The notes beneath the pieces were generated by a model. It searched no databases. It had not been told where the DNA came from and was given only the letters and a program-made list of their open reading frames with translations. Made by a program: the position numbers and the translations under genes. From NCBI GenBank assembly GCA_016201765.1, contig JACQCE010000121.1, forward strand, positions 1 to 34,371: a stretch of DNA of 34,371 nucleotides, given 5' to 3'. Below are positions 24,090 to 31,699 of the stretch, piece by piece. The stretch is from Nitrospirota bacterium. Its GTDB lineage: Bacteria; Nitrospirota; Nitrospiria; JACQCE01. Within the stretch, counting starts at the first letter, position 1; every line of letters begins with the position of its first letter.

Positions 24090-25049
24090 ATGGCTGGTCT
24101 GAGGGATAAGCGGCGGCGGATCGCGGTGCTTGTGGCCGGCATGGTCTTGCTGGGGGCGATGGGATGGCCGGGGCGTTCTGCCGCCTATGAAGAAATCGCG
24201 GTGCGTAACGGCGGCACGCTGACCGGCCGGGTGGTGCTGAACGGACCGGTGCCCGAACCACGGGTTTTTTCACTGGTCCTCTATCCATTCGGCCCGTTCT
24301 GCAAGCGCATTTCCGACGGCCAGGGGCATGTCCTGTTGCAGGAGTTTCTCGTCGGGTCGGAGGGAGGCCTGCAGGACGCCGTCGTGACGGTGCAGCATGT
24401 CTCGCAAGGCAAGCCGTTCCCTCCCATCAAAAATGAGTTCGTCGCGGTTGACTGCATGTTCCATCCGGCCGACGTGCCGCAGGCTGAGCAGTATATTGTG
24501 ACGGAGAAGGGGCGGTTGACCCACGCCCATCCGGTGGTGGCGATCCTGCAAAACCACCAGCCGATCTCGGTGATCAACAAAGACCCGATCATCCACAACG
24601 GCCAGGTCTTTCAGAGCGAACGGGGCAATATCGTGCTCAATTTTCCCCTGCCGGTTTCAGCCGAGCCGCGCGGGGGGCCCATTCATTTCGAACCGGGCAA
24701 GCGGATCGCGCAGATGATCTGCGGCATGCACGAGTTCATGCAGAGCTGGGGCTTCATGGTGGACAACCCCTATTACGCCCGGACCAAGCGGGACGGGAGG
24801 TTCAGCATTGATACCCTGCCGCCGGGGACGTATACGGTGTCGGCCTGGCATCCCCATCTGCAACCGATTGAACGGTCGATCACCATCCGGGCCGGTGAGA
24901 CCACCGCCATCGACTTTACATTCGACGCCAGGACGGTGGTCCGGCCGAGCTATGAGAGCCAGGAGAAGTTCCGGATCGGACCGGAATCCAAACCGCACGA
25001 GCACCTGCAGGGAGGCGAGTGTGAGCCCCCATACTGCACGCCGAAATAA
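24090..25049 (+). CDS. Exported cupredoxin-like protein with carboxypeptidase-regulatory domain (paralogue 1)
   Basis: 319 aa; AGGAGAGGT precedes ATG 24090. A signal peptide ends near GRSAA, followed by YEEIAVRNGGTLTGRVVLNG. His169 (NKDPIIHNGQVF) and Cys211-x2-His214-x2-Met217 (CGMHEFMQSWGFM) resemble the ligand set of a type 1 (blue) copper site. The last third is a carboxypeptidase-regulatory-like beta domain (YARTKRDGRFSIDTLPPGTYTVSAWHPHLQP). Cys71 and Cys122 may pair. It lies just after the multicopper oxidase and is a paralogue of the next gene, so an electron-transfer or copper-delivery role is plausible inference. Confidence 0.72.
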   Translation: MAGLRDKRRRIAVLVAGMVLLGAMGWPGRSAAYEEIAVRNGGTLTGRVVLNGPVPEPRVFSLVLYPFGPFCKRISDGQGHVLLQEFLVGSEGGLQDAVVTVQHVSQGKPFPPIKNEFVAVDCMFHPADVPQAEQYIVTEKGRLTHAHPVVAILQNHQPISVINKDPIIHNGQVFQSERGNIVLNFPLPVSAEPRGGPIHFEPGKRIAQMICGMHEFMQSWGFMVDNPYYARTKRDGRFSIDTLPPGTYTVSAWHPHLQPIERSITIRAGETTAIDFTFDARTVVRPSYESQEKFRIGPESKPHEHLQGGECEPPYCTPK

Positions 25050-25923
25050 CAGGAGTTGGCCGGCCGCGTGGGGCGGTCGGTTCGCCGTGATGGGCGCGCT
25101 GCTGTTTCTGCTGGCGTCGCCGTCGCCGAGTCCGGCCTATGAGGAGATCACGGTCACCGGCGGCGGCACGGTGACGGGACGGGTCACGCTACAAGGCGCC
25201 CCTCCCCCCACCCGGATTTTTCATATGGTCTTCTCGCCGAATATTGAGTTCTGCACGCGCATCTCCGACGGCAAGGGCAACCGGCTCCTTCAGGAGTTTC
25301 ACATCTCAAAGGAGGGCGGGTTTCAGGATGTGGTCGTGGCCGTGGTGGGTGTCGAGAAGGGGAAGCGGTTCGATTATGCGCCCCGGATCGAACTGGAACA
25401 CTGCCGGATTGGGCCGTTTGTGACGCCGGTTCGGAACCATCAGCCGTTGACCATTGTGAACAAGGATCCGGTGGTGCACGACATCCAGGGCTACACGCTG
25501 AAGGACAACTACACCTTTGCCATGTTCAATAAACCGATGCTGCCGAAGGATCAGGTCGTGAAGGAAATCCGGTTGCGAAAAGACCACTCTATCTTCCGGA
25601 CCCAGTGCGGCGTCCATGATTTCATGCAATCATGGGGCATGGCGGTCGGCAATCCCTATTTTGCCGTGACCGATGCCGACGGCCGCTTCACAATTCCGGA
25701 CCTGCCGCCGGGCGACTATGACGTCGTCGCCTGGCATCCCTACATGCAGGTGCAGGCTCTCGCCCTCACCGTGCCGGCGAACGGCGAGGTCGCGTTGAGC
25801 TTCCAATTCAACGCCGGCGAGGTGAGCATCCCCTATTACAATCTTCAAACCGGCTACCGCCTCCAGCCGGCGCTTGATCTCATCCCGTTGCAACCGCCCT
25901 CCGTGGAGCTTCAGACGCCGTAG
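25021..25923 (+). CDS. Exported cupredoxin-like protein with carboxypeptidase-regulatory domain (paralogue 2)
   Basis: 300 aa from GTG 25021, preceded by GGGAGGCGAGT and overlapping the end of paralogue 1 by 29 bp. The ORF-track start at 24808 is inside that gene and gives no signal peptide. The signal peptide (FAVMGALLFLLASPSPSPA) is followed by YEEITVTGGGTVTGRV, FCTRISDGKGNRLLQEF and NKDPVVHD. Candidate copper ligands are His153, Cys196, His199 and Met202 (CGVHDFMQSWGM). The carboxypeptidase-regulatory-like domain follows (FAVTDADGRFTIPDLPPGDYDVVAWHPYM). Same order and spacing as paralogue 1, so a tandem duplication. Confidence 0.72.
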   Translation: MSPHTARRNNRSWPAAWGGRFAVMGALLFLLASPSPSPAYEEITVTGGGTVTGRVTLQGAPPPTRIFHMVFSPNIEFCTRISDGKGNRLLQEFHISKEGGFQDVVVAVVGVEKGKRFDYAPRIELEHCRIGPFVTPVRNHQPLTIVNKDPVVHDIQGYTLKDNYTFAMFNKPMLPKDQVVKEIRLRKDHSIFRTQCGVHDFMQSWGMAVGNPYFAVTDADGRFTIPDLPPGDYDVVAWHPYMQVQALALTVPANGEVALSFQFNAGEVSIPYYNLQTGYRLQPALDLIPLQPPSVELQTP

Positions 25924-26050
25924 CCGGGCACTCACTGTTCCCACTGCTGTGTCCCCATCTGCCCGAGACGGACCACTGGCCGATCCGGATGACGAGATTC
26001 AGGGCGAAGTGATCGTGTTGGTGTGAGGGATCAGCCACGCGCCCGCCGCG

Positions 26051-26419
26051 CTACAGTTCTTTTGCGGCTCTTTCGAGGAATTCTTTGGCCCTGCTGACTT
26101 TCAGCCACTGCTGCTCCGAGAGCAGATGTGCCAGGATTGCCAGGGAGCCGCCCAGATAAACCAGACCGGCAAGGAGGACCACTCCGGCTTTGACTTCGGG
26201 TGTCCAGGGCATATACAAACACAGGGCGACGGGGATGAGAAACAGCCCCAACGCAAAGACCCTGATGCAGACGCCGAGGAGGCAGACGAAGAGGAAGAGA
26301 TACCGGACGCTCTGCACCCCTTCCATGTAATACATCGCCCCCCGGATCTTTGCCCGAGTCAAGCACTGTCCCCAGTAGAGCCGGGCCAGCTTCTCCAAGG
26401 CTGCAACCAGTTCGTTCAT
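26051..26419 (-). CDS. Small membrane protein co-transcribed with the DUF883 gene
   Basis: 122 aa from ATG 26419 (GAGG 8 bp upstream); the ORF track uses ATG 26443. An amphipathic N-terminal helix (ELVAALEKLARLYWG) is followed by two hydrophobic segments near YLFLFVCLLGVCIRVFALGLFLIPVALCLYM and VVLLAGLVYLGGSLAILAHLL, and a charged C-terminal helix. No family recognised. It is 34 bp downstream of the DUF883 gene on the same strand, so probably under the same sigma54-type promoter. Confidence 0.6.
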   Translation of the reverse strand: MNELVAALEKLARLYWGQCLTRAKIRGAMYYMEGVQSVRYLFLFVCLLGVCIRVFALGLFLIPVALCLYMPWTPEVKAGVVLLAGLVYLGGSLAILAHLLSEQQWLKVSRAKEFLERAAKEL

Positions 26420-26453
26420 GAAGGCCGCCTCATGGGGTTTCACCCGGCCGGGC

Positions 26454-26765
26454 TTACTTGTTGGAGCGCCCGAACAGATAGCCGAGAAACAACGTCGTCA
26501 TGGCGGTGCCGGCAATGTAAACCCAGGGGTGTTTGTGGACGCTCTCATCGACTTCCTTGGCCGCACCGACGACTTTGTCTTTGCCCCGATGGTAGGCTTC
26601 GGCCGATTCCTGTCGGATGTGCTCACCCATGCTCTCAAGCATCGACTTGAGATTGCCGTATCTGACGGCAATCACCTTCGACAGCTCCACGCGTTTGTCT
26701 TTTGCAACCTCGTTGAGCAGTTCCAGCGCTTCGTTGATCCGTTTATCCCCGAATAGCTCTTCCAT
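26454..26765 (-). CDS. DUF883 (ElaB/YqjD-like) membrane-anchored protein
   Basis: 103 aa from ATG 26765, with GGAGG 6 bp upstream; the ORF track starts 18 bp earlier. A helical soluble part (MEELFGDKRINEALELLNEVAKDKRVELSKVI...GEHIRQESAEAYHRGKDKV) ends in a VHKHPWVYIAGTAMTTLFLGYLFGR C-terminal membrane anchor, as in DUF883/ElaB/YqjD proteins. YqjD and ElaB tether ribosomes to the inner membrane in stationary-phase E. coli; a stress-related role here is inference. A near-consensus sigma54 site lies about 60 bp upstream. Confidence 0.8.
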   Translation of the reverse strand: MEELFGDKRINEALELLNEVAKDKRVELSKVIAVRYGNLKSMLESMGEHIRQESAEAYHRGKDKVVGAAKEVDESVHKHPWVYIAGTAMTTLFLGYLFGRSNK

Positions 26766-26827
26766 GGCTTTCCTCCGCTGCAACGATGATGGCGTTCCCT
26801 TTGAACGTCATCCCAATGAATAAGAAA

Positions 26828-26843
26828 TGCAAGAAATGTTCCA
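26828..26843 (-). promoter_or_regulatory. Sigma54 (-24/-12) promoter of the DUF883 operon
   Basis: The minus strand reads TGGAAC-ATTTC-TTGCA: GG and GC separated by 10 bp, against the consensus TGGCAC-N5-TTGCA, with one mismatch. The start site would fall near 26817, about 50 bp before ATG 26765. A sigma54 activator gene lies in the divergent operon. Confidence 0.65.
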
Positions 26844-26917
26844 GCCGCTTCAGCCCGTCCGTCCCCTGTTGTTCTTCGATATTTTGCTTGCACGCCTTCC
26901 CCGGCATCTTGGCGTGG

Positions 26918-26965
26918 TCACATTTTGCCACATTGTGATGCGGCTACGATGGCAAATTGCCACAT
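26918..26965 (-). promoter_or_regulatory. Candidate upstream activator sites for the sigma54 promoter
   Basis: The 312-bp gap 26784-27095 has no gene. It contains TTGCCACAT twice (26925-26933, 26957-26965), 32 bp or three helical turns apart. The second overlaps the dyad TGGCAAATTGCCA (26950-26962); the first lies inside TCACA...TGTGA (918-922/934-938). They lie about 100-140 bp upstream of the sigma54 promoter, where NtrC-type activators bind. Confidence 0.5.
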
Positions 26966-27019
26966 CATTTCGATTGGTTGACCCCTTCCTCTCATATGAT
27001 CAGGTCACCACTGCGCGGC

Positions 27020-27048
27020 TTGACTCCCCCATCTCCGCTGGCTAGAAT
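27020..27048 (+). promoter_or_regulatory. Sigma70-type promoter of the PAS-kinase/NtrC operon
   Basis: TTGACT (27020-27025), 17-bp spacer, TAGAAT (27043-27048). Predicted transcript start near 27055, giving a leader of about 40 nt before ATG 27096. Confidence 0.65.
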
Positions 27049-27095
27049 GGCGTGCGTTCCCTCATACCATCGGCACGACTCAGACGGAGCAGGCG

Positions 27096-28697
27096 ATGGC
27101 TGATGAACAATCAGGCTGGAAGGCCTACGCGCTGAAATTCCTGGAAGCGGCGCCCGACGGCGTCGTCATTCTGGACCGGGAAGGGCGGATTGCGTTCATC
27201 AACACGCAATTGCTGACCCTCTTCGGGTATGTCCGGGAAGAATTGATCGGCCAACCTGTCGAACTCCTGATTCCAGAACGCTTTCGCGGCCGCCATCTCG
27301 TCCACCGGGCCGACTATGCCGACCAACCCCGCGTGCGTCCGATGGGGGTCTGTCTCGAGCTCTCCGGCCTGCGCAAGGACGGCAGCGAGTTTCCGGTCGA
27401 GATCAGCCTGAGTCCGGTCGACACGGAGGACGGCATGCTGATCATGAGCGTGATCCGGGATGTCACCGACAGCAAACGGAAGGAAACCGAGATCCGGTGG
27501 CTGAACCGGGAGCTGGAGCAGCGGGTGGTGGAGCAAACGGCCGAATTGGCGGCCGAGAAGCGGCTGTTCCTGGACTATCTGGATGTCGCCGGCGTCCTGA
27601 TCGTGGCCCTCAATGTCGATCAGACGGTGGTGTTGATCAACAAACGGGGCTGCGAAGTCCTGGGATGGCGGGAAGAGGAGATCATTGGCAAAAACTGGTT
27701 TGAGACCTTTCTGCCCGGGCGGATCAGGGATGAGGTCAAGGGGGTTTTTGATCAGTTGATATCCGGCTATGCAGAGTTTGTCGAATATGATCGCAACCCG
27801 ATTCTCACGAAGCACGGCGACGAACGGATGATCGCCTGGCACAATGCCGCGGTCAGGGACGAGCAGGGCCGGATTCGGGCCACGATCAGTTCGGGGGAGG
27901 ACATCACCGAGAAGCTGCTGCTGGAGGAGCAGATCCGCCAGTCGGAGAAACTCGCCGTGGTGGGGCAGCTGACGGCCGGCCTGGCCCACGAGATCGGCAC
28001 GCCGCTCAACGTCATCAGCGGACGCGCGGAGCACATGCTCCGCAAGATGGCGGCCGACGATCCCCTGCGCGTCAACTTGCAGAGCATTCTCGGCCAGATC
28101 GAGCGGATTACGAAAATCGTGAATCAATTGCTCAATTTCACCAGAAGCCGGCCGCCGGTGCTCCGGCCCGTCCCGTTTGCGCCGCTGATCCGGGAGGTGC
28201 TGTCGCTGGTGGATCACCAGTTTCGGGACGGCCGCATCGCCGTGGAGCTCGACTGCTCCGACGATTTGCCCGTCATTGTCGCCGATCCCGATCAGCTTCA
28301 GCAGGTCCTGTTGAATCTGGTCGTCAACGCCGTCCAGGCGATGCCGGAAGGGGGCCGCTTGACGATCCGGGCCGGCCGGACGGTGGCGCGGCGTGACCGG
28401 GAGGACCAGCTCGGCGATCACTATTTGAAGATTGAAATCACCGACACGGGCATCGGCATTGCCGAGGAGCACCTGCCGAAAGTCTTCGATCCGTTTTTCA
28501 CGACCAAGGACGTCGGCAAGGGGACCGGCCTCGGCCTGGCCGTCAGCAACAGCATTGCGCACAAGCACGGCGGATTCATGCTGGTCAAAAGCCGGGTCGG
28601 TGAGGGCGCTACCTTCAGCGCCTATCTGCCCCTGTCGCCGGATTGGTCCAAGCCGTCCGGCGCGGGCATGACTGCGGGGGGGCCTCGGCGTGGATAA
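27096..28697 (+). CDS. PAS-PAS histidine kinase (NtrB-like)
   Basis: 533 aa, cytoplasmic (no transmembrane helix). PAS1 about 10-125 (APDGVVILDREGRIAFIN...GYVREELIGQ) and PAS2 about 160-275 (GVLIVALNVDQTVVLINKRGCEVLGW) flank a coiled coil (130-155). HisKA carries phospho-acceptor His298 (LAHEIGTPLNVISG). HATPase_c carries N (LNLVVNAVQAM), G1 (DTGIGI), F (FDPFFTTK) and G2 (GTGLGLAVS) boxes. PAS domains may sense redox, oxygen or a ligand; no heme- or flavin-binding residue is certain. GGAGCAGG precedes the ATG. The 3' end overlaps the NtrC-type regulator gene. Confidence 0.92.
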   Translation: MADEQSGWKAYALKFLEAAPDGVVILDREGRIAFINTQLLTLFGYVREELIGQPVELLIPERFRGRHLVHRADYADQPRVRPMGVCLELSGLRKDGSEFPVEISLSPVDTEDGMLIMSVIRDVTDSKRKETEIRWLNRELEQRVVEQTAELAAEKRLFLDYLDVAGVLIVALNVDQTVVLINKRGCEVLGWREEEIIGKNWFETFLPGRIRDEVKGVFDQLISGYAEFVEYDRNPILTKHGDERMIAWHNAAVRDEQGRIRATISSGEDITEKLLLEEQIRQSEKLAVVGQLTAGLAHEIGTPLNVISGRAEHMLRKMAADDPLRVNLQSILGQIERITKIVNQLLNFTRSRPPVLRPVPFAPLIREVLSLVDHQFRDGRIAVELDCSDDLPVIVADPDQLQQVLLNLVVNAVQAMPEGGRLTIRAGRTVARRDREDQLGDHYLKIEITDTGIGIAEEHLPKVFDPFFTTKDVGKGTGLGLAVSNSIAHKHGGFMLVKSRVGEGATFSAYLPLSPDWSKPSGAGMTAGGPRRG

Positions 28698-30105
28698 CAG
28701 GTTTGGGGAGAGCGCGCCGGGGGAGAAGACCAGAGGCCGGTTGTTGGTGGTGGATGACGATCCGGAGATGTGCCGGCTGCTCGGCGAGGTCCTGACCGAA
28801 GAGGGGCACACGGTTCGGACGGCCACGAACGGCGCGGAGGCGCTGGGCCTGCTTGCCGCCTCGAGCGGAGAGCCCTTCGACCTGCTCATCACCGACCTCC
28901 ACCTGCCGGCGATGAAGGGGCTCGACCTGATGCTCCAGGCCAGGCAACGGCAACCGGATCTGTCGGTGATCATCATCACGGCGTTCGGCTCGATCGAGTC
29001 GGCGATCGACGCGATGAAGCGGGGCGCGTACGATTATCTGCCCAAGCCGTTCAAGATGGAGGAGCTGATGCTGACCGTGCGCAAGGCGCTCAGGGAGAAC
29101 GCATTGCGCCGGGAGGTCGTCCGGCTCAGGGAGGAGCTGAGCCGGGACTACCGGTTCGGCAATCTGATCGGCAAAAGCAAGGCGATCCGGTCGATCTTCG
29201 ATTTGATCCGGAGCGTGGCCTCAGCCAGCAGCAACGTGCTCATCACGGGGGAGAGCGGCACCGGCAAGGAGTTGGTGGCCAAGGCGATTCATTACAACGG
29301 GCTCCGCAAAGACCGCCCGTTCGTGCCGGTCAATTGCGCGGCGATTCCCGACACGCTGCTGGAAAGCGAGCTCTTCGGCCACGTCAAAGGCGCCTTCACC
29401 GACGCCCGAAGCGACAAGCCGGGCCTGTTTGAAGAGGCCGAGGGCGGCACGCTGTTCCTCGATGAGGTCACCGAATTGCCGCCGCCGCTCCAGGCCAAGC
29501 TGCTGCGGGTGCTCCAGGAAAAGGAGATCCGGCGGGTGGGATCGACCAAGCAGATCCCGGTCGATGTGCGGGTGATCGCCGCCTCCAATCTGGATCTGGC
29601 CGGGCAGGTGGCCCAGCGCCAGTTCCGGCAGGATCTGTTCTACCGGCTCAACGTGATCCACATTCCCGTGCCGCCGTTGCGGGAGCGGCGTGACGACATT
29701 CTGCTGCTGGCGGAGCGGTTTCTGGCCGCCCGTCAACAGGGGGGGGGCGGGAAACCTATTCGCGGCTTCAGCGAGCAGGTGCTGGCCTTCTTCCTTGATT
29801 ACGGCTGGCCCGGCAACGTGCGGGAACTGGAGAACATCGTGGAACGGGCCGTCATCGTGGCCAAGGGTGAACTGATCACGATGGAGGATCTGCCTCCGTC
29901 GATCACCGGAAGCCGGATCGATTACGCCGCCGTGGAGCAGGCGGTCCGGCGACAGCTCTCCCTTGCCGGGCTGGAGCGGGATTATATCAACCGGATCATC
30001 GCACAGACCGACGGCAACAAAAACCGGGCGGCGCAGATTCTTGGCATTGATCGGAAGACGCTCTACCGGAAGCTCGGCCAATCCAAGTCCGACGTCCCCT
30101 CATAG
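28690..30105 (+). CDS. NtrC-family sigma54-dependent response regulator
   Basis: 471 aa from GTG 28690, overlapping the kinase gene by 8 bp. Receiver with acidic pocket VVDDD and phospho-acceptor Asp69 (LLITDLHLP). AAA+ domain with Walker A GESGTGKE (187-194), the sigma54-contact loop GAFTDA (234-239, a variant of GAFTGA), Walker B GGTLFLDEV and the arginine-finger region FRQDLFYRLNVI. The C-terminal Fis-type helix-turn-helix is NKNRAAQILGIDRKTLYRKL. Cognate to the upstream PAS kinase. The sigma54 promoter of the divergent DUF883 operon and its upstream repeats are the nearest likely target. Confidence 0.95.
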   Translation: MDNRFGESAPGEKTRGRLLVVDDDPEMCRLLGEVLTEEGHTVRTATNGAEALGLLAASSGEPFDLLITDLHLPAMKGLDLMLQARQRQPDLSVIIITAFGSIESAIDAMKRGAYDYLPKPFKMEELMLTVRKALRENALRREVVRLREELSRDYRFGNLIGKSKAIRSIFDLIRSVASASSNVLITGESGTGKELVAKAIHYNGLRKDRPFVPVNCAAIPDTLLESELFGHVKGAFTDARSDKPGLFEEAEGGTLFLDEVTELPPPLQAKLLRVLQEKEIRRVGSTKQIPVDVRVIAASNLDLAGQVAQRQFRQDLFYRLNVIHIPVPPLRERRDDILLLAERFLAARQQGGGGKPIRGFSEQVLAFFLDYGWPGNVRELENIVERAVIVAKGELITMEDLPPSITGSRIDYAAVEQAVRRQLSLAGLERDYINRIIAQTDGNKNRAAQILGIDRKTLYRKLGQSKSDVPS

Positions 30106-30135
30106 CATTCCTTAACCGAACAAGGAGAACGACGA

Positions 30136-30519
30136 ATGAATATGACGTTGAGCAGGATTGTGCTGGTGCTGGTGATGGGGATGGCGGTCTGGGGGATGGT
30201 GACCTGGAGCGGGACGGCGCGGGCCGCTGAAAGCGTTCCCCAGAAGGGACAGCCGGTCTACGAGAAGTATTGTCTGCTGTGTCACGGCCCCGAGGGGCGG
30301 GGTGACGGGCCGCAGGGGCAACTGATGAAGCCGCCGGCCGCAAACTTCAAAAGCCCGCAGAGTAAAAATAAATCGGATGCGGAGTTGCTGAAGATCATCC
30401 GTGAGGGCCATCCGAACAGCGCCATGACGAAGTGGGCGGGGATTCTCTCGGAAGAAGACATGAAGCAAGTCCTGTCCTATATCAGGCAGCTCGCCGGCGG
30501 TCCGGACAAGGGGCTCTGA
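30136..30519 (+). CDS. Small periplasmic c-type cytochrome
   Basis: 127 aa. AAGGAGAACGACGA precedes the ATG. The signal peptide ends near GTARA. A single class I cytochrome c domain has CLLCH (Cys46, Cys49, His50) and a likely axial Met97 (NSAMTKW), with a C-terminal SYIRQLA helix. One heme expected. It follows the NtrC-type regulator by 30 bp, probably in the same transcript. It may be an electron carrier or the redox partner sensed by the two-component pair; this is inference. Confidence 0.9.
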   Translation: MNMTLSRIVLVLVMGMAVWGMVTWSGTARAAESVPQKGQPVYEKYCLLCHGPEGRGDGPQGQLMKPPAANFKSPQSKNKSDAELLKIIREGHPNSAMTKWAGILSEEDMKQVLSYIRQLAGGPDKGL

Positions 30520-30524
30520 TTTTG

Positions 30525-30664
30525 GGTAGTGGGTCAGTTGAATGGATTCACCCGTGGCAAAAATGGGGACACGTCCCAATTTCGGTGAGCGCCGCGCGCC
30601 GCATGAGGAAATTGGGACGTGTCCCTATTTTTGAGACCGGTCACGGTGAAACTGACCCACTACC
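30525..30664. repeat. 140-bp nested palindromic element (REP/REPIN-like)
   Basis: Outer arms GGTAGTGGGTCAGTT (30525-30539) and its perfect complement (30650-30664) enclose a second inverted pair, 30559-30583 and 30608-30632 (25 bp, one mismatch). Each inner arm contains a GGGAC-NN-GTCCC core. TTCACCCGTG/CACGGTGAA also pair between them. The element fills the gap between the cytochrome and gpmA genes and has no coding capacity. Confidence 0.85.
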
Positions 30665-30669
30665 TGATT

Positions 30670-30698
30670 TTGACTGGCACAGCCGTTTCTTTTATGAT
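30670..30698 (+). promoter_or_regulatory. Sigma70-type promoter of gpmA
   Basis: TTGACT (30670-30675), 17-bp spacer, TATGAT (30693-30698), directly abutting the palindromic element. AGGGGAG before ATG 30725 is the ribosome binding site. Confidence 0.65.
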
Positions 30699-30724
30699 CG
30701 TGTGACACGCAGGGGAGCGGGGTG

Positions 30725-31471
30725 ATGAAGCGGCTCGTGGTGGTGCGGCACGGCGAAAGCGTCTGGAACAAGGACAACCGGTTCACCGGCTGGGTCGATG
30801 TGGGGTTGTCCGAGAAGGGGGTTGGCGAGGCGGGCGCCGCCGCGCGGCTCCTCAAAGAGGCGGGATACACGTTTGATGTCGCCTACACCTCGGTGCTCAA
30901 GCGCGCGATCAAAACGCTCTGGATCATGCTGGAAGAGATGGACCTGATGTGGATTCCCGTCCATCAAAGCTGGCGGTTAAATGAGCGCCACTACGGCGCG
31001 TTGCAGGGGCTGAACAAGGCGGAGACGGCCCAGCGCCACGGCGACGCCCAGGTGAAAATCTGGCGGCGGAGCTATGATGTGCGGCCGCCCGCCCTCACGC
31101 CTGACGACGAACGGGCCCCCGGCCGGGATCCCCGCTACCGTCACCTGCGGCCCGATGAATTGCCGATGACCGAGAGCCTGAAGGATACCGTTGCGCGGTT
31201 TCTGCCCTACTGGAATGAAACGGTCGCGCCGGCCATTCGGGAAGGCCGGCAGGTTGTCATCGCGGCCCACGGCAACAGCCTGCGCGCGTTGGTGAAACAC
31301 CTTGATCGCCTCTCCGATGACGCGGTCGTCGATCTGAACATTCCGACCGGCGTCCCCCTGGTCTACGAGCTGCGGGATGATCTGACCCCCCTCCGCCATT
31401 TCTATCTGGGGGACGCGGCCCAGGTGGAAAAAGCTGCCAGGGCCGTGGCCGATCAAGGCCGATCGACCTGA
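30725..31471 (+). CDS. gpmA: 2,3-bisphosphoglycerate-dependent phosphoglycerate mutase
   Basis: 248 aa from ATG 30725 (the ORF track uses GTG 30722). The phosphohistidine motif [10 protein letters not shown] is at the N-terminus. Other family motifs are [45 protein letters not shown] and [16 protein letters not shown] (second catalytic His). It interconverts 3- and 2-phosphoglycerate in glycolysis/gluconeogenesis. Length and motifs match the E. coli-type dPGM, so it should be active. Confidence 0.95.
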   Translation: MKRLVVVRHGESVWNKDNRFTGWVDVGLSEKGVGEAGAAARLLKEAGYTFDVAYTSVLKRAIKTLWIMLEEMDLMWIPVHQSWRLNERHYGALQGLNKAETAQRHGDAQVKIWRRSYDVRPPALTPDDERAPGRDPRYRHLRPDELPMTESLKDTVARFLPYWNETVAPAIREGRQVVIAAHGNSLRALVKHLDRLSDDAVVDLNIPTGVPLVYELRDDLTPLRHFYLGDAAQVEKAARAVADQGRST

Positions 31472-31496
31472 ATGCCGCTCTGATCCGCCCGACGGG

Positions 31497-31553
31497 CCGG
31501 GGGCCGGTGCCCCGGTCATTTCACCCCAGCCTGTTTTCCCGGTTGGGGTAAAA
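31497..31553. terminator. Two successive hairpins after gpmA
   Basis: CCGGGG/CCCCGG (31497-31502/31510-31515) is followed by a longer stem, 31519-31531 with 31541-31553 (13 pairs, one mismatch, one G-U), around a 9-nt loop. They start 26 bp after the gpmA stop. The rest of the 31472-31699 gap is otherwise featureless up to the promoter. Confidence 0.45.
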
Positions 31554-31656
31554 TTCCTCAATCGGTTGTCCTTCTTCAAATGGGTTCGGGAAGCCCCTTT
31601 CTTCCATTTAACTGATTCTTCAGAAGAGTTGGCCGCCCAGCATGGCCGATTCGATC

Positions 31657-31672
31657 TCGCACGGTTTTTGCA
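31657..31672 (+). promoter_or_regulatory. Possible sigma54-like promoter before the CheY-like gene
   Basis: TCGCAC-GGTTT-TTGCA matches the sigma54 consensus except that the first G of the -24 GG is C. Predicted start about 16 bp before ATG 31700. The -24 mismatch makes this tentative. Confidence 0.35.
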
Positions 31673-31699
31673 CTATTTCCTGGTGAGTAGGCGGCACAC

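Noticed and set aside
20972-24142. A 1056-aa minus-strand ORF antisense to the multicopper oxidase
   Set aside because: It mirrors the codon phase of the oxidase gene in GC-rich DNA, has no domain signature, no ribosome binding site and an odd composition (His/Arg/Asp-rich). It is a shadow.
26743-26931. A 62-aa minus-strand ORF upstream of the DUF883 gene (starts MAKCDHAKMPGK)
   Set aside because: It overlaps the sigma54 promoter and the DUF883 start, has no clear ribosome binding site and no family resemblance.
26950-26962. Sigma54 promoter in TGGCAAATTGCCA
   Set aside because: The GG-to-GC distance is 6 bp, not 10, so it does not fit; it is better read as an activator-binding dyad.
27111-28979. 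A 622-aa minus-strand ORF opposite the PAS kinase
   Set aside because: Shadow of a clearly conserved kinase on the other strand; no motifs.
30675-30690. Sigma54 promoter before gpmA (TGGCAC-AGCCG-TTTCT)
   Set aside because: The -12 GC is lost, and a consensus sigma70 promoter with 17-bp spacing overlaps the same stretch, which explains gpmA expression better.
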